Source of the DNA: Pipra filicauda
Taxonomy: Eukaryota > Chordata > Aves > Passeriformes > Pipridae
Reading direction: 5' to 3'
NCBI RefSeq assembly: GCF_003945595.2
Contig: NW_024104554.1
Span: 3,596,001 to 3,660,000 of the forward strand
DNA: 64,000 bases
Both the position numbers and the translations under genes were made by a program. Numbering within the stretch: position 1 is the first letter of the stretch; the number at the start of each line of letters is the position of its first letter. The notes beneath the pieces are model-generated. The model had not been told where the DNA came from. It ran no database searches and was given only the letters and a program-made list of their open reading frames with translations. Below are positions 50,389-64,000 of this stretch, piece by piece.

Positions 50389-50795
50389 TCATAGAATGGT
50401 TTGGTTAGAAGGGTCCTTAAAGATCTAGTTCCAACCCCCTGCCAGGGGCAGGGACACCTTCCACTAGACCAGGTCGCTCAGAGGTCCATCCAACCTGGCC
50501 TCGAACAATTCCAAGGATGGGGCATCCACAGCCATTCTGAGCAACCTAATCCAGTGCCTCACCAATCTTATGGTGAAGAATTTCTTCCTAATACCTAATC
50601 TAAATTTACCCTCTTTCAGCTTAAAGCCATTCTTCCTTCTCTTATCACTGCATACCTTTGGAAAAAGTCCCTCTCCAACTTCTCTTCTAAGCTCTCTTCA
50701 GATACTGGAAGGCTGCTGTAAGGTCTTTCTGGAACCTTTGCTTCTGCAGGCTGAACAATTGCAGCTTGCTCAGTGTGTCTTCAGAGAACTGAGAG
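50389..50795 (-). mobile_element. CR1 LINE 3' fragment, minus strand
   Basis: On the plus strand it begins TCATAGAATGGTTTGG, the reverse complement of the CR1 3' end, followed by CAACCTGGCCTCGAACAATT and GGGGCATCCACAGCC, then TTTCTTCCTAATACCTAATC and GCAGGCTGAACAATTGCAGC. This is the usual order of a CR1 tail in reverse. About 0.4 kb is kept. The 5' side (right edge) fades near 50,795. It has no intact coding frame. Confidence 0.93.
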
Positions 50796-52404
50796 TTAAT
50801 TGCTTTATTTGTCACAGATTTTTTCTTTAACAAAATTTTAATGCAGAGCTGTGTTAGGGCTTGTGCTGAAACCACGGTTCTTTTGAATTTTAGTAATGGC
50901 TGTGAAGTTAACTGCATCTGTACCATCTCATGCTTGGAACTTGATTGTGGTAGATTCTTCTGGAGCAATACAGGGAAAGCTCATGTCTGACTGCTTGGTA
51001 GCCTTTAGTCATGCCCTTCTTTCCCCTCCTTGTCTAGGTATCTACACAGTCAGCAAAAAGTGCTCTGCCCCATGAGTCTGTTGCATGTAATGCTTTCAAG
51101 ACTCTAAAACAATTAGATGTTGTGTGAAAGGGGATTATAAAGTACCTTACATGAGGGATTGCTGATATGTACTACATTTTTACTTTTTTCACATATTTAG
51201 GAAGACAGTATCTTTCTTACTGACTTTTCTATCTTCTTTGTCCTTCTAATTAGAATTATTTTTGATTAGTGAACTGTCCTGATATTGCGTAGGCAGGAGA
51301 ATAACTGACTGTTCCAGGTATAAGTCTTAATCAGCTTAAAATAGAATAATTTAAATTAATTTTTGAAGGGTCGGTCTTACTTTTCCAAAAAGATGAAGAA
51401 TATGAATGTTTCAACTTCTGTAATGCTGTACTATTGTGGCTGTCACTCAGGCTTTTCCTGCTAATGCAATGAAAGACTAATGTATTATGATTAAGTAAAA
51501 TACTTCTGGCAATCCTTTAAGGCAAGGAAATTAGTTATGAAAATATTCTATTTTAATAAAAAAACATTCTGTTTAATTTAGAAACAAATAGCAAATCTCT
51601 GTAGTGAAGAATGCTTTAAAGATACTTCCTTTTATATTTAAATTACTTTTTGAAAGAGAACATCATAATATACTTTTTGGGAGAACACAGCAATAATATC
51701 TTAGTGAAACTTGTTTAGTTAATATGCATCTCAAAGGCTTATGAATTATACTCTAGATGCTTTTAATAAACAGCATTTTTTGTATTGTTTAATAGTGATA
51801 AAATAGGAAAATGTACATGTTATACAAGAAAATGCATATTCATGCTATTAATATTTTTCATAAATAAATACTTTGGGATATTTTGATAGTAGTTTGCTTT
51901 TGACAAAATAGTCTGATGAAAAGATGCATAGTCTAATTTACTGCTCTTCTAATCTTTCATCAACACAGTTCTTGTGGAAAAGAAAGGCACAGTGTATGAA
52001 ATCATTCTCCATTCCTAATCCTCAGTAGATATTAGAGAGCAAAAAATGGAAAAAAAATATACAGAGAGTTAACATATTACAAAGAAAAGCTGACACATCT
52101 GTGAGTTCCTACCTGTGAGAGATCTTAGTTTTACTGGGGTTAGTATTGTTCCTGCTGATGATGTTAAGTTCTGTTCATGCCAGGTAGCACACCAGTGGGG
52201 ATGATCCTGCAGAATTAGTGCAGATGCACCCACTTTCTCATAATCACTGTTAAGGGCTGGATTTTTGGTCTTTCAAGTTTGTAAACAGAGGTATTCAGCA
52301 TGAGTCAAAAAGGTGTTATCAAGCCCTGTGTTTTATTCCAGCTACTGGCTGTTTGGCAGAAAATTTCCTCATTTACAGGTTGTCCTGTGTGTGCCTGTAC
52401 ACAT
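50796..52404. other. AT-rich non-coding DNA
   Basis: About 1.6 kb with no gene, repeat or regulatory feature that I can support. Confidence 0.5.
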
Positions 52405-53674
52405 ACAAGACAACCAGGAGTTCAGGTCCAGCTGGCATGGGTTTAGGAAAGTCGAGTCCTGCTTGACCAACCTGATCTCCCTTTATGACAAGGTGACCAC
52501 CCTAGTGGATGAGGAAAAGGCTGTAGATAGTCAAGGTAGTCTACCTTGACTTCAGCAAAGCCTTTGTTACTATCTTCCACAGCATTCTCCTGGAGAAGGT
52601 GGCAGCCCATGGCTTGGACAGGTGCACTTTTCATTGGGTTAAAAACTGTCTGGATGACCGGGCCCAGAGAGTGATGGTGAGTGGTGCTGCATCCAGTTGG
52701 TGGCCGGTCACTGGTGAGGTGTTCAGTATTGGGCCAGCTCTGTTAAATATCTATTGATGAGTTGGATGAGGGGATCAAGTGCACCCTCAGTCAGTTTGCT
52801 GATGACACCAGATTAGGTGTGTGTTGATCTTCTAGAGGTAGGAAGGCTCTGCAGAAGGATCTGGACTCACTGGATCAATGGGCCGAGGACAACCATATGA
52901 GGTTCAATAAGGTGAAGTGCTGAGTCCTACACTTGGATCACAACAACCCCATGCAGCACTAAAGGCTTGAGGAAGAGTGGCTGGAAAGCTACCCAGTATG
53001 AAAGGACCTGGGAATTCTGATCAACAGCTGTCTGAATATGAGCCAGCAGTGTGCCCAGGTGGCCAAGAAGGCCAAGGGCATCCTGACCTGTATCAGAACA
53101 AGTGTGGCCAGCAGGACTATGGAAGTGATTCTTCCCCTGTACTCGGCACTGGTGAGGCCTCACCTTGAATCCTATGTCCAGTTCTGGGCCCCTCACTACA
53201 AGAAAGACATTGAGGTGCTGAAATGTGTCCAGAGAAGGGCAGTGAAGCTGATGAAGGGTCTGGAGAGTAAGTCCTATGAGGAGCAGCTGAAGGAGCAGAG
53301 TTGTTCAGCCTGGAGGAGGCTCAGGGAGGATCTCATCACTCTCTGCAACCATCTGAAAGGAGGTTGTAGGCAAGTGGTGGTCGACCTCTTCTCCCAGGTA
53401 ACGAAAAACAGGACGAGAGGACAAAGCCTCAAGCTGCACCAGGGCGGGTTCAGGTTGGACATCAGGAAGAATTTCTTCACAGAATGGGTTCTCAACCATT
53501 GGGAAAGGCTGCCCAGGGAAGTGGTAGAGTCACCATCCCTGGAGGTGTTCAAGAAAGGACTGGATGTGGCACTTAGTGCTATGGTTTAGTTGATGTGGTG
53601 GTTTTTGGTCAAAGGTTGGACTCAATGATCTTGGAGGTCTTTTCCAACCTTAATGATTCTATGGTTCTGTGATT
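52405..53674 (+). mobile_element. CR1 LINE, 5'-truncated, best-preserved copy
   Basis: A 1.27-kb copy begins in the reverse transcriptase finger/palm region (ACAACCAGGAGTTCAGGTCC) and runs to the 3' tail, ending GATTCTATGGTTCTGTGATT at 53,655-53,674. The catalytic FADD box is intact at 52,795-52,806. Earlier parts of ORF2 carry frameshifts (a few bases are lost near 52,745-52,755) and a TGA at 52,921-52,923, but 183 codons of the C-terminal region are open from 53,038 to 53,589 with typical blocks ([38 protein letters not shown]). CR1 moves by target-primed reverse transcription and usually truncates at the 5' end, as here. This copy cannot be autonomous. Confidence 0.97.
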
Positions 53675-56356
53675 AATGCACACGAAAATACTGCCTTACA
53701 ACATATTCTGAATGTTAGGAATAACTTCTCATGGTATTTTTGATATAGAAACCAGAACTTTTTCTTTCACAAGTATTCTGTTTCTAAACCTACTTTAGTT
53801 CATGTTAGCAAGAAGGTTTTAAATTTTTTTGCAAGATTTTAAAAACTAAGCTTTTCCTCAAAAACACTTTTTTTTTTTCCCCAGTCCAGGAAAATGACAT
53901 GACAAGTAACTGCATTCTGTCACTTCTTGTCAGTTTTGTTCCTTTTTCTTCCTGGAAAGGAAAGCCTTTGTCAGTTTAGGGAGGGCTGTTGTCAATTTTT
54001 TGTTCTTTAATGGTGAATTAAAGTTGGCTAAGGTAACTTCTGTGTTAAGTCTGATGAAAATATTAAACTAGGAGCTAAAAAGAGAAGGCGTGGAGGGATT
54101 TTTGTTTATTCTGTTCTGTATGAATGGTCTACGACTTCAACAACTCAATGTCTCTAATGAAAAGAAATATCAGGAGTATCTTTTTTCACACATGACAGAT
54201 TTTTGAATTGGTTTTCTTTCAGCTTGGACAACTCTAAAAGCACCTATGTTAAATAGTATTTAAAGAGGAGAGTTTAGTTTTATTTATGTAGTTTCTATTA
54301 AACTTTCATTTTTACAGAGGAAAGGGAAACCATGTTTAGCAACATTCTGTAACTTAAATAATTCCATTTTTTAAGACTACAGTTTTATGAGAAAACTAAT
54401 TTTTGCTAAGGTGCTCACAAACACCACTAAATTTGATTTCAGAATGGCATTTCGGATGTGCTGAGTTGTACTTTAAACAAAATTTAAACATGCAAAATGC
54501 TTTTGCTTGATGAATGTGGGAGAAGTATTTTATTATTCACTCTGTTGTAAAAGAAAATGCTACTTTTAAATTAATTTTAAGTTCATTAAAACATAACATT
54601 GGTGCACATTCTACTCTGACTTTTGTATATTTGGATTAAATCTTTGAGAAGTTTTACTTTTCTACCCGGCAACTTAAAAGAATGACTGTTTAAAAAGTTA
54701 GCATTTTCTTAATTTTTTTTTTCACTTGCAATATATGCTTATTATTTTGTCTGCTTCCTATTGATCAGTGGTTCTCTTACTACAACATAAGATACAAAGC
54801 AAAAAAAAAGATGGAACACCAAATGTTCTGGTTTTCACAAGTAATTATATTTAACATTAGGATTAGATATTTGAAACTGCTGATGCTTCATACACTTGGC
54901 ATTGCAGATTTGGTCGAAAGCCAGTGTCACATCAGTATAGATCTTCCTGTTGACTCTAATAACCGTTCATTTTCAGAAAGCATAGGTATATACAGATGTT
55001 CTCAAAATGGTTTCTGACTTTGTGAAAAGACCATCTGGCTAGACGTGGAGTTTTCAGGCAGAAAACTTGGCTACTCTGTGTGTGTGCCAGATCCAATGGA
55101 GCATTAAACCTTTCAATGTATTTTTGTGTAGCAACTGTCAGGAAGAATTCATTAATGTATACTCTGTGAAATCTCCAGAGGCCTCTATAAAACCATTAAT
55201 ATATCATTATGCGTTATGTGTAAAGACCCTTGTGACTTTATCAAATTCTCTAAGTATAATTGCTTGGGATTTTTTTCAAGATTATACAGAACTAGTATGC
55301 TCAGTATGCAGTCAAGCAACTGATGTGCTCAAATTTTATTTACTTTACATTTTACAATGCCAGTGTAACATTTCTAAAATTCAGCAAGACATAAAATGCA
55401 ACCAGGAAAGGGGTATCTCTTCAGCAATGGGGAAAGAGCATGTACTCTCTGTTTCATTTGTTAAATGATGAAAATATATGTGTGTGGAAGAAACTTGCTA
55501 ATTTGCATTTGTCATGTGACCACTCTGTCATTCAAACACAAAATTCAACATCTTCATTCCTTCCAAGCAAATATTTCACAATTGTACTCTGGTTTAGGTC
55601 TTAAGTTATTGACTTTTCAACATTTTGTAAGATAAATCGTTTCCTATATGTGACTGCAGGATATAATCTTAAATAATTAAAACTAGGAAATAAATTCTCA
55701 CATTAGTCTGCATTTTTTTCTGAGTTTTTAAGTCAGTCTATTTTAGATTGCATTAGGAAATTCAAACTAAGAGTTACTGAAATGTATGCATGTTACACAA
55801 ATAAGTTGTTCTAAAAATGAAAGTAGGTCAGATTTCTGGAAACTCCATGCTTAAGTTTGAGTTAGAGTGACTTCTGATTAAAAGAAACTCTGCATCCAGA
55901 TACATAATGAATGTTTATTCCTAGCAGTTTATTTGCTTGTATTACTTGAATTATACAGCAGCACTGTCGTGTTGCTTGTTCAGCACTATTCTTGTTTAAA
56001 TCTTGTGTTGCTACCTTTTAAAATTTTTGCATATTGTTTCTTTATATGCAAAACACATAAATATCTGATCTTCACTACCAGTGATACATTCACAGATCAG
56101 AATTTAAATTCCGATATGAAAAGGAAAATTGCTCATAATACAGTCTTGGAGGTAGTTATTTTTTAATCTTAGTGGCTTGTAAATGAAACATTTTAACAAG
56201 ACAAAGGAGAAAAGGTGTAAAGTCTAAGGATTTAGAAGCATTGTAGAAAGAAAGAAGAGACGTCTCAGTAGCTCATTGTAGACATTTGAACTGAAGACCA
56301 TTGGATCCAGTGGGTAGACATTCCAGTGAGGTCTTTCAGGCAGGTTGTGTCAGTTC
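53675..56356. other. AT-rich non-coding DNA
   Basis: About 2.7 kb. The longest open frame (55,067-55,468, plus, 133 codons) has no start ATG, domain or splice support and is within what chance allows in this window. Confidence 0.5.
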
Positions 56357-56600
56357 TTAGAGTCACGGAACCCCTGGGGTGGACAGGCACTTCTGGAGGT
56401 TCTCTAGTGCAGCCCCTTGTTTAGAGCACACTCATCTGGAGAATGTTGCTCAGAGCCATGTCCAGTCAGGTCTTGCATATCTGCAAGACTGGATGCTCCA
56501 CAGCTTCTTAACATTTTCCAGGGCTTGACCACTCTCACAGTAAATCTCCTGATGGTACATCTCAGTAAGACCAAGAGTAGAGCCACAGCAATGTAAGACC
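56357..56600 (-). mobile_element. CR1 LINE fragment, old, minus strand
   Basis: On the plus strand the blocks TAGAGTCACGGAACCCCTGG, CACTTCTGGAGGTTCTCTAG, CCATGTCCAGTCAGGTCTTG, CTGGATGCTCCACAGC and TTGACCACTCTCACAGTAAA come in the order of a CR1 tail in reverse. Divergence is high and internal indels are common, so it is among the oldest copies here. It is truncated on both sides. Confidence 0.8.
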
Positions 56601-59600
56601 GTACTTGCTACTTCCCATGATAAGGGATAAGCCTTCTCCTTACTACACTCCACTGTAGTTTAATTAGAGGGCTAAGGTGTGGCTTGTCACACTGCTGCAT
56701 GCTTTTTGTCTTTTCTTCTAAACAAAATGGTGGTTTTTCTTCCATGTCTCATGAGAATCACTCGGCCTGATGGCAGTAATGTTTTTCAATTCCTTTGGTG
56801 ATGACAGTGTTTTAGATTAACTCCAGGTCTCATGCTTGATTTAATGTCCACAAAGAGAATTCACTAATGTGAAACTAGTCAAATGCTCTTGGTCATCGAC
56901 AGAGAAGAACAACTTTGCTCAGAAAGACCTTCTTGGGAATTGGTTCAGAAAATATATGAGACTGTTTCATGTTGTTGGACACAAATAGGGTCCTGTTGCT
57001 AGAGCAGACCACAGAGAGTCTGTACAGAAGTCTGAGTGACTAATTTTGTGGAGGAAAAAAAATTGATCTCTAAAGAATAAGGACAAAATGTTTATACTTT
57101 TCCAATGAAAAAGGATTTTGGAAAGCTTTAATGTTACTTGGAAGTTAGAATAAAAGGAAAACAAAAACCTTTAAACAGAACGTTTCCAACATGCTTGGGG
57201 GAAGGAATTTGGGTACCAAGAGCCTCAAAAAGAAAGAGGGCTGCAATAATCATACTGTATAATTATTGTGGGTTATATGGAAGTGGAAAAGACAGAAACT
57301 TGCGTGCTAGTTTTGTATGTTTTCAACTTTTTCATATCAGTGGGGCCTCCTATAAAATCTTACCCTTCAAGAGGAAGGCTAATGAAAAGTGTTTGACAGA
57401 ATGGTGGTTCTTTCTATTTTATTTCGCAACTTACAACAGGCTCTGTTATTTTTAAAGAGCAGTTAATCACACAGGCAGGTGGTGTCCAAAAGAGCATACC
57501 TGCTATGTACCTACAGGTAGGCCTGTAGCCTGAACTATCAGGCTTAGGAAATTCAGCTAACCTTGCTTATACAGATATTCTGTGTAGTTTCAAGTATACA
57601 GGTTTTAAAAAAAAAAAAAAAAAAAAACAACGGAATAAGCAAACCAATTTTATTTATTTTTTTTCCCTTTCAACATGGGAAAATCTTTGTGTTAAAAGGG
57701 ATGCAGTGGAGGTGGGTAAACTTGTATGTTGCCTTTTAACTTTCAGTGTCATGTGGGACAGTTGTGAGTGTATGCAGTATCGAAGTAGCTGAGAGAGCAG
57801 CGTCAAAGTAACACTGAACATGACCACAAGGAAAATACATTCTTGATCTGTTCTTGGAATTCGAATCCGAGTTTCTGAGGATCATCTGTCAGTGTTTAAA
57901 ATGTAATTTCAGCATGTCTTTAAAAGAATAAGATCGCTGAAATTTAGAATGTTTTGTGTCAGTTATCAAATAATACTGCCCAAAGTAATTAGAGTGTAAT
58001 GTAAAATATGTTCTCATTAAGAAAGTTTGTTTGATATTTTCTCCCACTACATTTATCTCAGGTGAAAGTTTCATTGTAAGCCTAAACTCAGGATTCTTGA
58101 GTCTGTGTCCAGTCTTTTCAAGCAATCCTAATTTAAAAATGCCTTATTCAATACATAAATTTTATTTTTATTTGCATTTCTCTTCTGGAAACAGCCAAAT
58201 CTGCAGAGAGAAAAGAAAATTAGTCTATTAATTGTCTAGGATTTCTAAATGTAACAAACTGAATTAATTACAGCAGTGTTCTATTCCTTCAACTATTCTT
58301 GTGTGCAGAGTAAGGCTGGGAGTACTTAATGGGGTATGTTTAACTCAGTGTTTTATTACCTAAAACAAAGCCAAGGCTAATAGGGGAGAGAGTATACAGA
58401 GAACAGTAGTATCAATAAATACATAAAGAGAATAAGAACAATGTTACCCAGAAAAAGAGTGTCAAGCTGTTATGCTGTACTTTTCCTTTCTAAACCAAGA
58501 ATTTTTCTTCCCTTGCATGGCATAGAACCCTTACTTATATACATAAAGGATGTTGAAGAAGATACATAAGAAGAGTAATATGCATTTTAAAAGAAATTCT
58601 AAATAGGAACTTAAATATGGGAAAGTATCAAATTATATCCCATACTAAATCAACAGAATGGTGAATACTGCTGATTCCCTAGAATTCTCAAAAATAAACA
58701 TGATCATATATAAAATTGAAAACAAAGAGGATGACTGCACCACATGCATCATTTTGTAATGACTGGATGAAGCTTCGCCTTATTCAGTATGGCAGTTCTA
58801 GGCAAGTACAAAATGTGCATGCTTTTGTATGACATGGTTGACAGTAGGCACAATAAATTAGTGACTTCAGGACGTTTCTTTCCATCTGGAATATTGTACA
58901 ATAGTTTAGTCCTAATTAAGTAGCTTGGCTATATTTGGGTACACCTGATATGAGCCAACTGTACTAAGTGAAAAAATTTTCTCTAGTTTGAATTGGTTTT
59001 TTTTAACAAATGATTAAAAATCACTGCACTGCAAAGTGATTATTAACACACACTCTGCAGGCAGAAGAAGAATAGAGAAAATCTTTTCAGTAAGTGAGAA
59101 GTCAATAATTCAGTGGATAATATTATTACCCCTGATTTTGATGAAAGTAGTTATTTGAATTTTCATCTGGATTTCTGATAAAAAGATGAATATGAGCATG
59201 GTGGAAAGAAAGAAAAATGTTAGGGAAAAGTAGATAAGAGAAGTGATTGGGGAGAGATAGAACTATCAGTTGTTAAGTAGAAAGATGTGTACAAAAAATT
59301 GTTTTATCTAAATAATTTTTAGTCTGAGTCTGTGTGAGCATATTTTGCACTTCCATGTATTTAAGGTTCAGATTTTTATTTCCACCAGTTCAGAACTCTG
59401 TGTTCAATATCCTGCAGATCAAAGGCTTTCTTGTGTTTCTTTTGGCAATAAAAGAGTGTAATTTAAGGTAGGAAAAGAAATTTTGAAGGTTGAATATTAC
59501 AGGCTTTAGGGGTAACATTTATTTCTAAATGTTACAACACCAGCAGTTTCCTGCATCTTGGTGTAGCTCAGCAAAGCCAGTCTGAAATCCACTTCTGAAG

Positions 59601-62600
59601 AATTTTTGATGGAAGGAAAGGCAATTTGCTGAAGAGATACCTGGTGTATCTGAATGTGGTATTTTAGCTCCCCAAAGCAATACAGATAGATTAGTATCTT
59701 TAACCAATTGTTCTCACGGAGAAGTGTAGTACTCCAGCCATTTTAGAGCCACTCTAATATTATGCTGCTTCTCAGAGCCAAGCTGCCTCGAGTATCTCTC
59801 TCGTGTTTCACTGAGAACACAAGCATTGAATGCTACTCATTCCAAGGCACTGTTTTAGCTAGAGTACCAAATACCTGTTTTTAAAGGGCTTAGATTCAAA
59901 ATCAGGCTTTGAATGCTGAAAATATGTATTTTGGAAGTCTTCTGTCAGTTAAGCACTTGCGTTACTCTCCATAGTTTTGAAATTAACATGACTCCCTGGG
60001 ATAGATTCCAACAGTGCAGTCGTTAAAATCAAACAAATCCTACTTGACTGACATGTGCAGTTTTAACTCTTTCTGAGCTTTATGAAGATACTCAGCAGAG
60101 TTTGCTTTTTGAGCAAGTTTGCAGTAATACCTTATCCTGCAAAGCTTTAAGTGGGCTTTGCTGTCACTGCAGCCCAGTGATTTCATTTCTATTTATAACA
60201 GGATTAGGCATAAAGTGTTCTTCTGAGTTAATTTCAAAGCTGAAAAACCACAAAATACAAAATGTCAAGAAAAACACATTTATTGAATTATTTGTCACCT
60301 GCTCCTTACATTCCAACACCAGTGTGAGCTGTTTTGTTGTTTTCATGCAGACACCCATATGCCTTGTCTGTGTCAAATGGACACATTTTTTGTTGAGTTT
60401 ACACTCTGGTGTGGTATATTGATGGTTTTAAAAGGGATGTCTGCTTGGGTGTTGGTGAAGGTGTGGCCAAAGTTGTTTTCATGGAATGTTTTGATCTGTA
60501 GAATGTGTCACTATGTAAGACTGTCAATAAGTGTATATTTTCTTATATGCTAGGGTTTGGGTTTTTTAAAATGACTAGTCACTATAATATTGGTCTTTAA
60601 AAAATACTCTGTAATAATGACTACAACTTTTTTTATTATTTCTAGAAAAAATATGGATAATTATTCCTTATGATATTTTAGAATTGCTCCCTACTTTTGT
60701 TTGTTCCACAGCAACGGAGAGAATTCAAGATCATTACACCATTTCTGTGTCTGTATTTGTGACATTATCCCTGCTTGGAGTGTCCATGCAGCCAGGCTGG
60801 TAAACTCTCTTGGAAATGGTCCCATGAGTGTGGTCACCCCTTACGCTGCTCGGGGATTGGCCACTGCCAATGCTGACTCAATGTTGAGTTTGTTAGGTCC
60901 TGGCTGTAAACAGTCATTCCAAGTTAACCTGGACAAGTGGGGCAGTAGTCATCTGAATGCCTGATTGACAGTAAGCACAGCTAAAATAAGCATATATAAG
61001 CTCAGGCCAAGACAAATCCAAGCCCTTGGAAGTGCGGAGACTCTGTACCATCAGTTAGTGCAGACCCTGTGACCACTTAAAGGAAAGACAAAAACCTGTT
61101 TCCTGGGCTGTTATGGAAAACCACAGCATTCTGAAATCTGGATGTTGTCTAGATGCAGGAGGCTGAAGGTTGATGGGTCTCAGACAGTGAGAGTGTCCTT
61201 TTGTCTTTTTACAGCTTGTGATCTCTCAGTGCAGTGGTTTGGGGCCAGAGAGCAAAGTTGTTCAGCTGGTGATGCCACTATACCTGGTTGTGGAGTATCC
61301 TCCTTTTCAAAGACCCATGTCTTTCAAGCCTTTTATGTGGCCTTGAAAAGCCCTGCCTTTTTACAGATTTACTTTTATTTTTAACACTGGCTCAGTAATA
61401 AAGGTGCTATAAAAAAAGCACCAAACAGAATGACAGTCAAGGTTAAAACTGTAAGTTAGCAACTCTTTCAGATGATGTCCATTTAGATTTTTGCTTTGTT
61501 TAGTGTAATAGTGAGTGCAGAGGAAGTGTCTTGATGTCTTGCCAAGTCATACACACCTTTCTCCTTGCCTGTGTACAAGGGTACAGCATTTTGCTACAGT
61601 GATAACTATTCCAGGGCATTGCACCTTGATAGTCTTCACTGGGATGTTGTCACCATGAAGTCTAGCATTGTTTGACCCAAAACAACTAGTACTGACTCAA
61701 AGCCTTCTCAGGCAGAATCATGGGTTAGAAAGAGCCAGAGGCTCTGTGAGGCTTCTGTGACTGGGATAGAGAGGTAGAGCTTAACTGTAAGGACACAGGC
61801 TGTCAGCAGGACAGAGAACAGTCCTGGCACATTTAATTCATGAGTCTAGTCATAGTTTTTGGACTGAAGCCACTTGGGGCAGCAGCCAGCAGAGTAGACA
61901 AGGAATGCACAGACCACAGACTTCTGCAGGGTCACCCCAGCTCCGAATGAGAGCTGACTGCACTCTTCACCTTGCAAAATACTTTGTTGGGGAACTGGAG
62001 CAAACAGACAGAATATGTGCTCTGGGCAGTGGTGCATCACAGTCAGCAAAATGAGAAGCCAAACATCACCCTTTTTGGCACAACAAATTTCTCTGTAACA
62101 TGTCCTGGGGCTGTGCTCCTCACTGATTAAAATATCTTGCTTCTTCTAGGACAGGGGTAGAGGTGCTCAGGCACCTGCCCACTTCTCTGATGGTGGCTCT
62201 GTGAAGAAACAGAGCTGCTGACAGAGGGAGCTGCTAATTTAATCTCATCTGTTTCTCATTCCAGCTAAAGAAGGAAGAGCCTTGGGCAAGATAAATAGAT
62301 AAGGTCTGAATATGGAAGGGATAAGTTTTGTATCTGTAGGTTGTAGATCTGTTTTTCTTGCAGGTTGGGGTGAATCCCCTTCTTGTGAGAAGATAGTTGC
62401 TAGTGATACAGTGAAGTGAGAATGGATGATGAAGCAAAACTTAAGCTGGGGCCAGGATGGACTGGGAGCAGAGCCTTGAAAGCATGGGTCCAAGGTGATC
62501 AACTGACTTTGTTGGATCATTCTTTAGGTCCCTTGGCCCAGGCTGGCCAGCCACTCAAGACAGGTGTAATGTGCTGTCTTGAAATGTGCATATTTTTCTG

Positions 62601-64000
62601 GTACTTTAGTCAACCACTCACAATAAAGCCACACTGAGTGTAGCTTGTTTCTTGACTAATTACTTCTTTGGGTAACACACTCTTTTCTTTAAGGTTATAT
62701 AGACTAAAGGTACTTGTAGGATACTCTGAGAAGTCCTTATGAATGTGCTTGCAAAAAGAACATATTTGTGAGTTTCGTAATCCGTGCAGCAACATTATAA
62801 GGCTTTTCCATCCTCTAGACTTACAGTGTAGATTTAAGATATTCAAAGAGCTTTTTGAAGTGCCATTCTCTTCAGAGCTGATAATTAAGGCAGATGATGA
62901 AAGGGAAGGGAGGAGTCCTGTAGAATTAGATAACAGCCTATAGTTAGGTGGTATAAAATACTGATGGGAGAATTATATGTTAGAATGGCAACTCTTTCCA
63001 GCCATCTGTAATATATGTAAACATGTGGTGCTAATTATGAGTGGCATTATATTAAATTAAAAAGATTGAATATATATTGTTTTAATGGATGCTTCATTGT
63101 ATTAATTGTTTTTCAGCAGGCATCATCTGTTCCTTTAATCTTGAAATGATAATGCCTGTGCCATATGTTGTGCTGTCTTGCTCAGCTAGTATGTAGACAA
63201 GGAAGGCTTCTATGTTTTTTTGTTTCAGAATAGAAGTTTCACTGTTGGTTTGGGGTGTTTTTTTGGATTATATGAAGAGACTGTTTTGGAACCCTAAGAC
63301 TGGTAGGGGAATTTGTATTTTTCATTGCGTTGTTCAGGGTACAGGAGTGGAATTTTTTATTCCTTTGAACTAAACAACTCTTAAAGAAATATATGGGCTT
63401 AATTAAGAGATATTAATAAATATTTTGTAAGGACTGCCTGAAAATGTCCACACTTAGACTAAAGGATGGCAGTATCTAGGCCTTAATTTGGAAAGGGGCA
63501 CTGCAGATGAACTTTCGCAAAGCTATTTGGTAAGCTGAATTCCTTTCTTGTCAAAATATGCCCATCTCACTTTATTTGAGAACTAAAAAGTAACCTTTAC
63601 TTACAAACGCCTTTTAGAATGAATTGGAACATAGGGGTTGGAGTTTTCCTCAATAGAACATTAATTGCAAATGAAGCCAATATATGCCAATGCATTCTTC
63701 TACAGTGATTCTTAGTTGCAGTTTTGAGGAATGCATTTTCTAACTGAGTATGTGAAATGTGTAACACTCCAGATATATAGTGACTTTGGAACATTTGGCA
63801 TATATTAATTAACAGGGACTGTGGTTTTGAAGAAAACTCTCTCAGACATGAAAAATGCAAGTGGATTCTGTTTTGACTAGGATTCTGTGTTTGCTGTGTT
63901 TGGGATTCTTTTTAACTTTGGGTCCTGCTATGTTTCTTCTCGGTAAGTTGTCATGCTGATACTTCAAAATTGTTTGGTAAAAGCATTATGTTAATTTTTA
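56601..64000. other. AT-rich non-coding DNA to the window end
   Basis: About 7.4 kb with no recognised gene or large repeat. It includes a run of 21 A at 57,607-57,627 and a slightly GC-richer stretch at 60,700-62,600 with several short open frames (for example 60,701-60,964, plus) that I cannot assign. If the CpG-island gene runs rightward, this would still be intron or downstream sequence. Confidence 0.5.
57607..57627 (+). repeat. Poly(A) run, 21 bases
   Basis: An uninterrupted A run follows GGTTTT and precedes CAACGG. It is a simple repeat. No retrocopy body with a coding frame or target duplication was recognised upstream. Confidence 0.85.

Noticed and set aside
55067..55468. 133-codon plus-strand frame
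   Set aside because: It has no ATG at its start, no domain and no splice support. A few frames this long are expected by chance in 64 kb of AT-rich DNA.
57607..57627. Poly(A) run as the tail of a processed pseudogene
   Set aside because: No coding remnant, poly(A) signal or target duplication was found upstream. CR1 does not leave poly(A) tails.
1..64000. CRISPR arrays, operons, tRNA or rRNA genes
   Set aside because: No regularly spaced repeats, no tightly packed coding frames and no tRNA or rRNA signatures were seen. The sequence is clearly vertebrate nuclear DNA.

Overview
The window looks like a piece of a bird chromosome. At least six fragments are unmistakably CR1 LINE, the dominant retrotransposon of birds. 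The best-preserved one ends in the typical CR1 3' tail at 53,641-53,674. Two copies of one LTR family are also present. The rest is AT-rich, intron-like or intergenic DNA around one sharp CpG island, with no operons or prokaryotic signals. A songbird-type genome is a reasonable guess from the nearly intact LTRs, but the sequence does not settle the species.

Layout. 1-274 is the 3' end of an LTR cut by the window edge. 275-22,980 is AT-rich DNA with one CR1 (10,856-11,589), several short tandem duplications and hairpins, and a possible decayed coding relic on the minus strand (18,918-19,490). 22,985-24,180 is a CpG island with GC boxes, GC-rich tandem repeats and a TATA-like box, the only convincing promoter in the window. 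24,181-64,000 reads like a long first intron of a plus-strand gene starting in the island. In hand-sampled 60-base lines, G exceeds C clearly after the island (131 to 77 in ten lines) but not before it (69 to 61 in six lines). This interval carries CR1 pieces at 28.0, 38.6, 39.3, 50.4, 52.4 and 56.4 kb, and a complete solo LTR (48,044-49,289) with a 5-base target duplication.

Genes. I could not identify any protein-coding gene by name. The best protein-coding proposal is a first exon in the island (two overlapping start codons, one plausible splice donor), with a few short exon-like open frames downstream. All are weak. Most open frames of 60-150 codons here are what chance gives in six frames of AT-rich DNA.

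I looked for an undescribed biological system and found none. The points most worth a second look are the CpG-island promoter with its strand-skew change, a rearranged CR1 at 38.57-39.01 kb, the solo LTR and its near-identical partner at the left edge, an AT-rich imperfect palindrome near 0.9 kb, and the minus-strand coding relic near 19 kb.
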